Origin: Tubiluchus corallicola
Lineage: Eukaryota > Priapulida > Priapulimorpha > Priapulimorphida > Tubiluchidae
DNA length: 64,000 nt
Reading direction: 5' to 3'
Assembly: GCA_030141605.1 (NCBI GenBank)
Contig: JAQGDQ010000344.1
Coordinates: 64,001-128,000, forward strand
Program-made: the position numbers and the translations under genes
Part shown: positions 23,907 to 37,400 of the stretch, in pieces
Layout of the letters: each line of letters opens with the position of its first letter
How positions within the stretch are numbered: position 1 is the first letter of the stretch
The notes under the pieces: generated by a model
Databases searched by the model: none
What the model was told of the DNA's origin: nothing
The model's input: only the letters and a program-made list of their open reading frames with translations

Positions 23907-24094
23907 TATCGTCGTCGATCGTTTAAGCTACGGTGATCAACCTGCCAACACAGAGACAAGTTAAACGCTGCTCAGTAAATGATTATATTATATCTCATAT
24001 TTAGATATTTTAATGCGACTAAAAAAGATGAAAATAAGATAGTGCTCTTATGAGACTTGTCATGGTCATAATCATAAAAAACACAAAGTACCAT

Positions 24095-24283
24095 TAAGTC
24101 TCAAAAGTTTTTGATTTTCACCGGATGTTTTCATCCTTCATGGACTTATTCAGCTGAAATCAACTTCTATGGCCTAGATCAAGAGACTAATTCAAGACCT
24201 AGGCCATATAAGCAGATTTCAGCTGATGAAGTATGTGAAGGACGAAAGCTCCCGGTGAAAAATAAAAATTTCTGAGACTTAAA
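24095..24283. mobile_element. Foldback element with ~70-base arms
   Basis: AGTCTCAAAAGTTTTTGATTTTCACCGG..CAGCTGAAATC pairs with GATTTCAGCTG..CCGGTGAAAAATAAAAATTTCTGAGACT at its right end, leaving a loop of about 40. Lies between RPSA and RPL27. Confidence 0.8.
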
Positions 24284-24361
24284 GAATAGATGAAGTTTCC
24301 ATTAACACTCTTTTGCATGAGCTACTTTTGTAAAGTTTTACCAAATATTGACACTTTCTTA

Positions 24362-24755
24362 TACTCTCATATCTTGGTTTGCCAGACCTCACTTTTATGA
24401 ATATCGGAAGAATCGGACAAAATCTGGACTGCTAAAAAGGCCCGCATACTACGGACACACAGTAATTTGCTTTGTTTACATCATTACACCAGTGTAACCA
24501 CGTGTATATCTCTATATATAAAAATATAGAGTTAATTATGCAGAGTTATTTGAGTCAACTGCCAACAGTTTTATACACTTTTGCATAGAAGAGGCTTGTA
24601 CTAGACATTTTTGAGACAATTAGGCGATTGATTCTACATTACAATCAGTTTAATACATGGCGCCTACTGTATTAGCTTAGTATCGGTAAATACGGACAAT
24701 CGGCAAATTCGGACCGTCTCCCTGCTTTTGTCCGGCAAAACGAGATATAAGTGTA
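24362..24755 (+). mobile_element. Family B element, copy 4
   Basis: Starts ACTCTCATATCTTGGTTTGCC and ends AAACGAGATATAAGTGTA, with CGGTAAATACGGACAATCGGC inside. Lies between RPSA and RPL27. Confidence 0.8.
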
Positions 24756-25277
24756 ATTTAAATTTGTCAATCAATAAATGGACCATGACTAAAAATTAAT
24801 CAATAAGCCAAAATGTAAAACAACGAGGCAACACAATACGAATTACAAACAGATTTCACAAAAAAACAACAACAATGTATTGAAAAGTGCTTACCAAAAC
24901 TTATGTACGTAATCTTTTTTCAGTAAAATTTACCCTTTCGAGGCCGTACAAGATCAGCTACTTTAAAAATTTTTAACGACCGTTTAGCAATAATGACAGA
25001 GTCTGCTATGGTACTATGACGAATTTCACTAACCACAGTACTATGCTTATTCTGTCACAGTGAAATACACCTACAACGTGCACAAAAACAAGTTGCATTT
25101 AAAGCTGCAAAAGTTATGCCTGCATTCTTGCAAATATGGTAACAATATGCTAACAGAGTAATTTTGCAACTCTTCTGACAGTAGCCCAAACTCTACAGCT
25201 TAATAATCATATACTAACCATCAGCAGTTAATATCAAAAATAGAAAACAAAAAAATGACACTCGTCAAAAGAGTTAT

Positions 25278-25283
25278 TTTATT
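25278..25283 (-). terminator. Poly(A) signal of RPL27
   Basis: AATAAA on the minus strand, about 70 bases downstream of the RPL27 stop codon. Confidence 0.55.
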
Positions 25284-25351
25284 TATATACAAGCTATCAT
25301 TTAAACAGATTCTCTTATTACACCCACGAAACTCCACAATTCTCGACAGTC

Positions 25352-25762
25352 TTAAAATCGCAGCTTCGTGAAAAACCACTTGTTCTTTCCCGTCTTGTAT
25401 CTTTCTTCGAATCTGGCTTTAGCCTCTCTCTTAGCCTTCCGCTTCAATGCTGGATCACGAAACGCGTCTTTATTGATGGCTGTCTTGTCGAAGCTGATGT
25501 CTACGGAGTAACGTGTCGGCATTAAGTGATTGTAGTTGACCACCTTCACAAATGATTTAATCTTTGACCGCTGCTTGATCTTGTTTTTACCCATCTTGCG
25601 TGTGACCTTCCGTGGATATCTGTCAATGCCTGCAAGCAGAGCGTGACCGTAGGGCTTGTCAGAACTGCCTTCATCGTGATTTTTAATGATAACGGCTTTA
25701 CGGCCGGCATATTTGCCATTGAGAACAAGGACAACTTTTCCTGCTTTCATAATCTTTCCCAT
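25352..25762 (-). CDS. RPL27: 60S ribosomal protein L27 (eL27), complete
   Basis: A single open frame of 136 residues, the usual length of eL27 in animals. It starts [20 protein letters not shown], giving a KOW-type N-terminal domain with [17 protein letters not shown], followed by the basic [19 protein letters not shown] segment and the family's C-terminal [12 protein letters not shown]. It is a structural protein of the large ribosomal subunit. The coding part has no intron, unlike the other genes here and unlike human RPL27. Just 5' of the ATG, a T-rich tract ending in AG (exon from 25775) looks like a 3' splice site, so a non-coding first exon upstream is likely. It lies upstream of RPSA on the same strand, about 1.4 kb away. 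The intact frame argues for a working gene; a retrocopy is the alternative. Confidence 0.96.
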   Translation of the reverse strand: MGKIMKAGKVVLVLNGKYAGRKAVIIKNHDEGSSDKPYGHALLAGIDRYPRKVTRKMGKNKIKQRSKIKSFVKVVNYNHLMPTRYSVDISFDKTAINKDAFRDPALKRKAKREAKARFEERYKTGKNKWFFTKLRF

Positions 25763-25775
25763 CGTGCGACTGTTT

Positions 25776-28465
25776 CTAAAAAAATAAAAAATACGAGTAG
25801 TTATGACGAGATAACACTTACTTTTTGCATCTGAGCAAAATAATAGCCAAAACTCACATTAGCTATATACGTACATAGATGCGAAAAGCACGTAACTATA
25901 ATCCCAGACTTAGACTGTCAAGGTTTAATGTGTGTAAGATGCACCACTCACTTTCAGGGAGAATGACAGCTGGATTTCCCATTTCTCTCCCTCCACATTC
26001 CAGGGCATTCCCCCTAGAAGTGAGAAAGTGCAAGACAAAATCTTGAGCTACAAGTTTTTTATTTACTATAAATAATAAAACAAAAATATGAAGATTCTTC
26101 TTCAATGAATGTGACTTAATCCAGCTGTCATTAACCAAAGAATAAGTGAGAAGTACACTTACCGGTAATCTCTGGCTGAACTAAATTCCAACTCTGACAA
26201 AAAACAATGAAAACAAAATAATTTTTGTAATGCAAGTTTGATTAACCACAATAAGGATGCGTCCTTACCCTATTGGTGTCTAAATTCATTCTACCTTAGT
26301 ATTTACAATGCTAATTTGATAATTAATTTCATTTCATTTTGGTTGCTTCGCAGCTGATCAACTGACATCCTGTGACAAAGATTAGTCATATAATATCAAC
26401 TTATCGTTACGTTATATAGGCTTAAATACTCATCCTTAACAGGCAACTCTGTCATATACCGTAACTCATTGTGACTGAAATCTCCACTGCCAAATGGACA
26501 TCCATTGAGGTGGCATGATGATTATATTATTATGAATTAATATTCTGTTTGAGATATCAGCTGTAGAGATAGCAAGGTGAAATATTATATCATAATTGCG
26601 GACAACGTTTCACATAAAATCTTGATATAATACATGCATCCTTGAATGATTGTATGTTTGTCAGTGAGTCCAGAATTGCATCAATTTGCTTGATAATTTC
26701 TTATAGTATGGTAAGCATATAACAGTGATACATTTTCTGGAATAATCGACAAATTGGGGTTCTTCACAAATTCTTCATGTTTTTTTAGTTTGTCTATAGA
26801 TTTTACATTATAGCATCTGTCAGCGAACAAAAGTTTGTGATTTGTGACGCACTGCCGATCTGTTTATTAGCTAATGCTGAAATGAACAAATGAAATTCTA
26901 TGCTTACAGAAAGATTAACACAGGTTTAATATTTTTTACTAATTTTACTTTTATTGCTTTCACATTTTACAAATCAGACGAATGGCACTCAATGCAGACC
27001 TCTGCAAACCAAAAAAAAAACATTTTTTTAACCCCATTCCTCCCATGCCCATGATTCAGGGTGGCCCTGAATCAGCGGTTAAATTTAACAGATGATTCTT
27101 TGTCAGTTGTCACATGCCTCACCTCTCCGTAAAGTTTCGGTGAAATTGGTTATGTAATTTTGGGGTAATTGTATTCACACATAAATAAACAAACAAAGTG
27201 CGATGAAAATAGAACCTCCTTGAAGTCAAAGGCAAAAATATTACACAATACAATTTTTCAAATAATTAAAACAACCAAAACACTTTGTAGCTGCTTTCAC
27301 GCTAACAGCAAAAACGTGATGCTAACAGATTACGAAAAGTATAGACGCTCGGCGATTTTCGTTACAATGCTTTAAAATTTGACCGCCGTTACAGTAAAAT
27401 CGATTATTTTTGCCGAAAAAACCAGCTCAGACAACTGCAGTGAAGTTAAATTGCAACTTTGTCGTCTCGTAAACTTCATACATAACCAATTCTTAGGCTA
27501 CCACACATGATTATTAATTATTTCGAAAAATATTACATACTTACAAAACTAACTATGCCACACGGAAAAGCATGGACGAAAAGACTTTTTAGAAAGTGCT
27601 GCACCCTTTCGTCGAAAATCGTTGGAAAGTGCTGCCCTCTAACTTATTTTTTATAAAGTCTTTTTGATAGCCTTGACAGGAAGTGAAATGATGGTATTAG
27701 ACTTCCGTGTTATTAGTTTTGTACACAATTCTTGAAAATTAGTTAGTGTTTATGCATTGGCGCCTTAATATTACTGTGTCGTGGTTGTAAAATTCTTGAA
27801 CAGTATTCTGATTTTCTTTTACATTCCTGATGCATTCCTCTCGCCTCACTCAAAGGCACGAAAAGTGTTTTTCAGTTTATAGGTCAGGTGGTTTTTGGTT
27901 TTCCTCCCTTACATAATTATTATTTTGTTGTGTATCTATTATGGCAAATATAAACCGAAGGGAATTTGGCGAAAAACCAAATAGTTAATAAATCGGCCAC
28001 CCTTATAATCACTTGTATAGGATGGCATTGTGGGACAGGGTATTGTAAAACTATTTTGTTGTTGTATTTTGCATTATTGTGCAGTAACCTTTAATTTCAT
28101 TGTTTGTAATATTGTCATGTGTTGGTGAAATGAAAAATAAAATAAACTAAGCAAACATTTAATACATATTAAACATTTATTTCGATTGACGCTTTTCGGT
28201 TGTTTGCATAGGTTCAGACTAGGTTTGAATAATAATGACGAGGATTTAAAACTAATTTTGAATTGGACTCATTAATTAGCACTAGGATACTTTTTTATTA
28301 AATCGATTGTATTTGCGCGGTCACTTATGAATGTGAAGCTTTCTGAAGGTTCTTTGCTTTGAGTTTTTTGAAGTTTCATTGCTTTGATCCAATTATTGAA
28401 TATTTCTTCAATTGTTTAGTTATTATTTTCAGGTGAGTTAAAATTGGCACAGTGCCAGCTCAAGG
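25776..28465. other. RPL27-NTAN1 divergent intergenic region
   Basis: Presumably holds both promoters. Apart from the candidate first exon near 27570 I see no gene or named repeat; a poly-A/poly-T patch lies near 27010. Confidence 0.5.
27545..27596 (-). promoter_or_regulatory. Candidate non-coding first exon and TOP-like start, perhaps of RPL27
   Basis: On the minus strand, pyrimidine starts (CTTTCT at 27596, CTTTTCG at 27583) precede a strong donor, TTTT|GTAAGTATG, whose exon side ends at 27545. Ribosomal-protein mRNAs start with a 5' terminal oligopyrimidine tract, and RPL27 has an acceptor just before its ATG, so this could be its first exon with an intron of about 1.8 kb. This is inference; a transcript would be needed to join the two. 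Confidence 0.3.
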
Positions 28466-31400
28466 ATGCCGCTGGTTGTAGAAGGGGTTGAACTGAGAGG
28501 TCAACAGTCGCTGGACGTCCACTCAATAAATAGTTACCATTCGTTAAAAGTGAGTTATTGTTCGCTAACTGTGTGTTTTTTCACTTTCAAAGAAACTAAT
28601 AAATCAGAGTGAATTTATAAATTTGGATTTGAGTGCTAGGAAAAAGATAAAGAATCCGTATCTGGGCTAGGATTTGACCTTGCAACTAATGAATTCGATC
28701 GATTGTTTGCTTCTCTTACTGTAAGCTTGTCAAGCATTATTATACAGTCTTTGTGTCATTAATTCAAGTTGTTTAATAATATTAATAATAAAAGGGCAGT
28801 ATTATGTACTAAATAGTTTTTCATTGTGAAATTGAAAAAATTGGAAAATCTGCAATTCGTACAATTTCCCGTTATTCTGTGGGTGGCCAATGTGTGGACT
28901 AGGCGTGTAACCATACGTCAATGAATTGACGCATCTTGATATGTTTCATTATGATATGAGTATCGCCCAAAGTGCTCGTGTCATGGTAATCTGAGTAAAT
29001 GATATTCAGCCAATTAGCATGTGCTTCATCATATGCTGATAAAAACGATTTAAAGTAATTCAGGCTGCAACTGTAGAGTGCACTGTAGATACGGAACGAT
29101 CAGTGCAATGAGCAGTAGCCGACTTAACACAAGCACTGCTAGCAGCCAAAGCAATTGAAAATGCAGGGTGTTTAATCTGTAGTAGGTTAATTATGCTGTT
29201 TACGTGTAAACTTGTGAAATGGAAACGTGAACCAGAAAATGCATGAGCAACTTTGAACCTAAAGTATTGAAATGTTTTGCTTTTCTGGTGGCTTACAATG
29301 CAAACAATTACACAAGCCTACAAATTGCACAAGTAATAAATAAAAATCAAACAGCTTATCGAGTTATTTTCCCCTTTAGCAATTCTAAAAATGTTGATTG
29401 ATAAAATATGTTTAGCATTTATTATCAACAGCTTCATCTAGTTTTTTTTTTATAAAACCTGCAAATGTTAACTGTGGTGTATCATATCGTGACCTAGGTG
29501 TATCGTTACAGGCTTTGTATGGACAGCTGTTTTACCTATGTTTGTCAGTAGAAACTTATGTATAGACTGTAGGATGGACAATGAAGAGTGCATGAGGAAC
29601 CACTGTAATTGGGCCTGCGTCTTGAAAAATCTGAATTAAAAAATCAAAAATATGGCAGGATTTATAACCTTGATAATTTATAAACTATCTGCGGTAACTA
29701 GTTCTGGATCACGTTCAGGAAGTTGCAAAAAATGTTCATTATTCCTGCAAATGCAATTCATGCTGATAAAAAAATTCACAGGGAGTCACATACCTGTTTT
29801 CAAATATAAGATATCCAAACAAGATTACAGTCTAAAAATACAATCACATTCATAATCTGTACATTGGTATCAACTATATTAACTCAGCAAATGAACCGTC
29901 TCAATGTTGATAACATTGCTGTTGATGTTGATATTTTATTTGGTAATTTTAGGAACGTGCCATTCACTTGTGCAGTCAACCAGTAAAGGTGCTTGGGCCA
30001 GTAGGTTTAGTGTATGTAAACCAGCGTGAATGGGCTGCGACAACGCCCCATGATAGTAAGTTTACACTTTTTCGTGTATGAAGTTGTACCTTATGTTCGC
30101 ATCATTCCGAAGAACACTGAATGCTGATCTGTTATGGTAGCTCAGTGAGTAGACAGAAGAATTGCAAATTCTAGCCGCTTTCCCACTGAAACTGTCTACT
30201 CCAAAATAGCTGTTTTCAAGTTAAAAGAACCTTAAAATAGGGTGAAATAAAGAGAAGAAAGAGAAGAACTTGTCTTGCTTGAGTTCATGTAGAAGTTTTC
30301 CATTGCCAGCACTGAACTGTCATTGTACAAAGATCATTGATTTAATTTCTCAATTTTGCATTTCTCTTCCAGAAATTATATCTGTTTTGGGGACCGATGA
30401 TGCTACAACGTGTCAAATCGCAATATTAAGGCACACAGGTACAAAAAGCTTTCAGTGTATCGTTTGCTTTGACAGAGTAACTGTCTTTTCCAATTGTAGA
30501 TAGTAATGCATTATGAACAGCTAAAAACTACCTTCAAATTTATTGATCACTTCATGATGTTTGCCCTGATTTTGTTTAATCATTACCGAGTTATGATGTT
30601 ATTTTCCTTTTATGAATACTCAAGTAGTGATGTTGTTTTTAGCATCCGCACTTTATGGCAAAATCATGGCAAATATGTATGTGATATGAGTGATTTTTTT
30701 GTTACGCTTTGCATTTTGATAAACTTTGATTCACTTGATATTTTTTGATGAATTTGTTATATATACAATATAGCACTCAAGCTGAAAGTCAGTGCTTGAA
30801 GGCAGGGCTTAATGTAGATGCTTTTGGCAGGACCGGTATTTATCTCAAGGACAATTTTCTCAAATGAGACACTGGTCTGATATAGGCGTCTTTGCCATAT
30901 TCACAATCGTATATCATCATGTCCGGTGTTAGTGTGTGTCCGTACGATCCGTACGTGTGCATGTCCATACGATATGAAGTGTGTGTCCGGTCTATAGGTT
31001 TTACACGTCAAGTGTAGACAGAGGAAAGTTTAAATGTGACTTAGGTAAGTCAAATGTAGACATAGGAATTTCGAATGTGCTTTGGTAACTCAAATGTGAC
31101 TTAGGTAAGTCAAATGTAGACATAGAATTCAACATTTTATTTGTCAACGTTTTACAAAAAATGTCTGCAGAAAAGAATAAATCGGTTCCCACTTCCCAAT
31201 GAACAGTGAATCACTAATTAGTTTTTTAAGTAATACATTAGCACTGCATTAATGAATTAGTTTCTCTCAAGAAACATTGCTTATTTTAACAATGTATTGT
31301 TTTCTCTAACAGTTCCAATGGTATGTAAAGTTTGCAGAAAATTAGTGAACTATTAGTAGACCTATAAAGTTATAATTTTCACAGCAATTATTAAATTAAG

Positions 31401-34400
31401 ATTAAAGGAGATTAAATTTAACATCCTTAAACTTTACCACCTATCCACATTTGAGATACCAATGTCACATTTGACTTGACATGTGTCTACATTTGACTTA
31501 CCAAAAATGCTTAAGATTTGTTGAAAACCATTGTTAACACATTTGAACTACCAAAGTCTACATTTGAGTTACCAAGACACATTTGAATTACCTAAATCTA
31601 CATTTGAGTTAACGTAGGTCTACATTTGACATGTAAAACCTATAGTACGTACCAATACGTTATCAAGTGTGCGTCTGGTCAAGTGTATAGCTATACGTTA
31701 TCAATAAATGACAACAATTGAACACAGTGATGAACGTTTAACACGTTGCACTGGCTTCTTTCTTTTGATCTACACGAAAGCTCAACGACTTGTAATCATT
31801 GTTTAAACTATAACCTTGCACATTATTTGATTTACCATATAAGTATTACTACTAAAAATTGCCAACTAGGCTTTGAGTTTTTTTGTTATCTTTTCATCTA
31901 AGTAGAAACACGTGATTAAAAAATTTGCGTGGTTAGATAGTCAGTTTCGTACACCTTTTAACTGTATGTAGCTTGATAAATTTTGTTGCCATGATTGCTT
32001 ATAGTTGGCATAACTACAGGTGTGCGTTAGACTGGACACACGACCACTGGCAGAGAGTAGGAGAGTTTTGATGATTGTTTGAACTGCAGTTTATTTAGTG
32101 GTAATCGTTAGCGATTCATATTGATGCACAGTACAGACAATAATTCTGCGTTCAAAACTACCGTAAAGAGTGTGCCTACATTCTCTGTAAACAGTGTAAA
32201 TCATCAGCAGCCAATATGGCAAGCAAAATGTTCGGAGGCACTTCTTGGTACTTGCCCATCCACTTATACTGACCGGTTAGCTATTTCACACTTTATCTGC
32301 TACTACTGCTCAGCTCTGCCTTGCTGGAGTTATGATACTTAAGTGCAAAAGACTGTTATCATTCACCTGAAATGACTGTCTGTTTGTTGTTTTAAAACTT
32401 GCACGATTTATCTTCATAGCAAGCGGTGCTGTATGCATGGCTCACTGTGATGGGTGTGGCATGGAGGAGGGCATCTTTGACATGATATGTCGGATTCAAG
32501 AATTGTCTTCCAGCTACCACGACGGCAGGTACTAGATTAGTGATTTCTTATGCTAGCAGTATAGTTGTTTTGTTTCAGCGTTTCTTTGCTCAAGCAACTT
32601 TCAAGGCAGTGTAATGCAGAGATCCGTTTTGATTTGATATGGTAAATCCTCACTGGCGCTAACGCATTTGAACAAAATGCATCGCTAAGTGAAACGTCGC
32701 TAAATGAAACAATGCTTTCCAAAAGAAATAATGTAAAACCATTCAGTTATGTTCCAGGAACAAAAATCAAGAGTGCTTGGTTATGTAAAATCATTCGTTG
32801 CTTGCAGGGGAACAAAAATCCCAGAATCGTAGCTATGTAACAAATTACTACTACAGTTTCGTTTTATAAGGAACTTCATGTGTGTTAGTTGTTTATAAAC
32901 TTATTTTCTTGTATAATACAATTTATATAAACTGTAAACTCTGAAAATGTTCACTTCTGTAAGGTTACTGTTAGATTTGACTTTATAAACATTTGAATGC
33001 ATAACTTAGATAAAAAGATTATACTTATAATTTATAATTATATTGCATTGGATCATAGATTTCGTAATAATTAGATTGTATTAGATATGTAAATACTTTT
33101 TTTTAGGTATGAGTTACATTTGATTGGAGGATTTCTTGATGGGAGAGGGACATCACAAACGATTTCTCAATCAATTCTAAGTATGTATTCTCATATTAAA
33201 GAAAGAATAAGTCACTCAGTATGTGGTGTTTATTCTACTGTTATCACTCAAACTTACAAAAATGTAACAACGGAATTTATAAAAACTGTCTATAAAACGT
33301 AAATTTAAAATATACCACCTCTGAATAGAAATTTTCAGGTGCGATAGTTGCCACTATTTACTTGAAAATCATGACGTGATTGGGAGAGCTCATGACTTTT
33401 CGTAAGCGCGCGCTGCTTAAACTAATTCAAACTTCCGCAGCTTACCTAATGTTCACGCACAAATATTACAGAATCAGCTATCTAATTTTTCTGAAAATAT
33501 TTATTATGATTTTGATGATGATTGACAATGCACTACTTTTCTTCAAAAAGAAATTGGAAGAAGCTATTGGAAGAAGAATGGGCATTGAAAATAGGAATGC
33601 TCAAGAATGAAGTGATCGCGACTTTAAAGTGATTTTACTAATTACACGAGGCACTTCTTGCAGTTTTATTACTAAATCCTTCTAGTATTTTCCCAAGCAT
33701 TGAAATAAGCCTAACCCCTAGAAGGTTTGGCCTTTCCTTTAATGTTAATAATATTAATAATAGCAATGCCCGCACAAAAGTCAACTCTGTGTTATAGCTA
33801 TAAGCTATAACATCACCTATTCACCTTTGTTCACTAGAGAGCAAAATGTACGTTGCAACAATTATAGGTTGGGCTCCATACGGGCATCCTAAATTTTTTC
33901 GGTGGGTAATCAAGAAAGCAAAATGCCAAAACAATCGTCCAGGAAGAGTACTTATTTTTCACTGCAATAAGCCTTTTCGCAGTTTTGTTGCATGCATGTG
34001 CAGTTGCTGTAGGTCAAAAGTTAAGTTTGCCACAGCAACACATCTTAACTACAAGCGTCATGCGACACATGCGTAAAGGAAAACCGTCTGCTGCAACAGT
34101 TCAGTAAATTCAGTTGTTTTACATTACTCTGTATGTAGAGTGATTTGCTAGCAGGATCTTATTTGGGAAAAAGGAAAAATGAACTAGGTAAGGTTCTAGC
34201 TAGCTGTTAAAACTGTTACAATTACAATAGCATGGCCTGCGACGAGTTGTTAAGCGTACACAAATGCGTTATCTGGTACACTTAACCTTGGGCTTTTTTG
34301 CGATCAGCATCAATCGCTGGAACTGTGAAAAGGCTTATTGGTTCCAAAAGTCAGTTTTTCTGGAAGTTATCTGTTAGATTTTGTAACATTTGTATTGGTT

Positions 34401-37400
34401 CTATTCAGAACACGGACATTGTGCTTGGCCTTGGGTTTCCCAGCAAGCAAAACATATGATGCCTTTCCCTAGTACAATAAAGTTGAATTACATAGAAGTT
34501 GTTATTAAAGTTGTACAATGCATCACAAAATTAGTACTGGATTAAAATAAAAGTAGCATATAGTTTTAACATAGGAACAGCATGCATTGATAGGATAGCT
34601 TCAGCAGAAATTGCATGTACTGCAGTCAGGATGTTTCAGAAATGGAATTTGCGTTTTGGTTTGCCAATAATTGCACTTTCAGTTAAGTTTCGGTTTCTGT
34701 GAAATTTATTAAATTTCGTGGCCAAAATTTCGCATAATTTTCCATATCATTCTTCAGAGGTTTTACTAGTATTTATCCAATTTACCTTTTCTTTTCGCCT
34801 AGATGTGAAAAGCCACTGGAAAATCTTGGCTAAAATAGTTCAAATAAATCAAAAATTTCATTTACATGAAAGTTTGTGACATGTTTTTACCAGCAATGTG
34901 ACATATTTTCAGTGCTGACGACTGTGAAGTTTTATGGACTCCAGGCCCAATCAACTGAAATATAAAACCACATTTGAATTTGCTTCAGCAAAGTCATCTT
35001 TAATTTTATAATTTATGAAATATAGGCAACAAAATATATACAAAATTAAATTGGTTTATTTTTAATGAAGCCTTATGATCTTTAAACATTAATCTTTAAG
35101 AATACTTAAATCCAAAAACATTTTCTAAGGTGAGACTCAATCAAACCTGAGGTTTTATACTGTAAAACTTCCTTGTCCTTTCTGTATTAGAATTTTTTAT
35201 CCGTAGTTTTACATCACAGCAAAAAAACAAACAAACAGAAAACAAAAGATTTTACTTCTTTTTAGAATTTTCTTTTTTTCAGTTTTAATAGTAGTTGGTT
35301 TTGCAAAAATGTTTCGGTTCGGTTTCCTTTCAGTATCAGTTTCCTATGTTTCATAAATTTCGGTTTCGGTTTATAAATTTAGTTTCGGTAACATTCCTGG
35401 TTCAGACTAGAGGAGCAAAACTGATACAAGTTACTCTCCGGCACCGTAACTCATCAGTGCATTCACACTAGACAGTAACTCGCAGCAACTGTTGGAGAGT
35501 TCGAAATTTCTTGTCGGCAGAAACACACAAAGCAGTTCACCCGTGCGAGTTTTTCCTGCCAGAGAGGAAAGTGCTAGTATCACAGATTTAATGTGACAAG
35601 ATTTCTGATGAGTTTGTTCTACTTATTTGCTTTCAGATATTTTCCATAAGCAGCAGTTGGTTGTCCATCTAGTGATGCTCTGCGTCTGCGGTAAGTATCG
35701 TAACAATCTTCGTCTAGCATCTACTCTCTTCTAAGCATCCGGTCAGTGGCGGCTCATAGCTAAAATTAGTGGGGTGCTTCTTCAGAAAATTTTAGCCATT
35801 GTTTTAATACTGTGTAAAACAAAACAATTGTAAAATTGTGTAGTTTTAATGTTGTAATTGTAATTTTAAACAAAAAAACTGCATAAACTTGATAGAATCC
35901 TAAACAAAAAAAATTTTTGTTTACGAATATCCTAAATTGCCGCAGTTCAAGAATGTGCCGATACACGGTTTTTAAGCCCTGTGACAATTGACAACAAACT
36001 GCGTGAGCGACATTACTTTCTCTACCTAGCAGTGCAACATACAGTGTGTTATCTCAGAAATGTGCACATGGCCGCATGTTCACAACAGCCAAACACATCA
36101 CTGTGCTGGGCTGTGAAGCAAACAGTACTGCTCATGTGCTGTGGTTCTGCACAAATATAAAGCAAGAACTAAAGAAAAAAGACTGAATATTACTGAGTGA
36201 AAATAGGGGGTGCTGCAGTGCCACAGTACCTATACCTGAGCTGCCACTGCTTCTGGTATTTTTTGTTTTTGCAGTTTACAAACAAAGACTTTTGCATTTG
36301 TGTTCGAATTGTGATGCAAAGATTCCATATTAAATACTGAACTTTTGAAGCAGTGCCATGGCTGCAACCAGTTTTTTAACTAATAGCTGTTGGACCCATT
36401 AATAGCTTTTGCGTGAAAAATGTCTTTATTTGACAATTCATTTAATATTGAACATTATAACTTATTTCGTAAGGACAACCAGTCATGCATTATTTTGTCA
36501 CTGCTTGGTATGGTGCTGCCAAGCAGAGATATCGCAATGCTCTTGATTTCATTGTTAAATCCGCTTCAAAAAATGTAGAAATTGAACAGCAATCTGGGGC
36601 ACATTTGCATCAAACTATGGTTGCAAAGAGCACACAAGTTATCATGAAAGATGAATTTCATCGAGGTGATAAATTTTTGGAAACGCTCCCCTCTGGTCAT
36701 AGATGCCGCTCACTTAAATAAAACCGGACCCAATCTTGAACTGTAGGTCAAAACAATCTACTCTTTAAAATATTGAAAGGAAACATACATGTTTTCGAAA
36801 ATGGCGTATGTGAAAGAATTATTAATACACACACACAATTTCACTTTCGTGCGGCTAGTTCTTCACTGTTACTTACATTTCGCCATTCGCTAGTTAGATG
36901 GGCATTAGCACCTGTTTTTCGGAAATGCAATACAGTTTTTGATCAATTATTTAATTATCAGAAATGCTTTTGCAGTATTAATTGTGTTAAAATGCATACT
37001 TTTTACTGTACTTGAAAATAGGGTAGTATATGAAAAATCATGCTGTCTTTCTTTAATGCTAAAACCATAAGAACTTTAAATTCGTTCTTTTCCGTTGCAG
37101 TTATCACTATCAATAGTAAATTTCAGTAAATTTGCAATAGTCTATATCACTGTATATAGTTTATTAGCACTTATGTAACGACTGATTGTATTTATTTGTA
37201 TTAATTTTCTTTTGTTGTAGTACATAAACTGCACAAATTTTATTTATATTATAATATATGACAATAAATTGCTTATTGATCACAGATTTGCTGATGCTTT
37301 TTCCCTTCTGCAAACTCGGTTTTTTTTTTGTGTGCTGGGATCGCATGTTTTGGTTTGATTAGAAACTGGCGCGCAATTGCATTTTTATATATTTTAACGC

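Noticed and set aside
30131-30200. A-box-like GGTAGCTCAGTGAGTAGA suggesting a tRNA or SINE
   Set aside because: No clear B-box or cloverleaf follows; too weak alone.
33846-34076. Plus-strand frame of 76 residues
   Set aside because: Runs into the family A transposon copy starting at 33966; no protein similarity.
36773-37015. 80-residue plus-strand frame
   Set aside because: Lies in a family G repeat copy; the related frame at 1807-2073 is the same repeat reversed.
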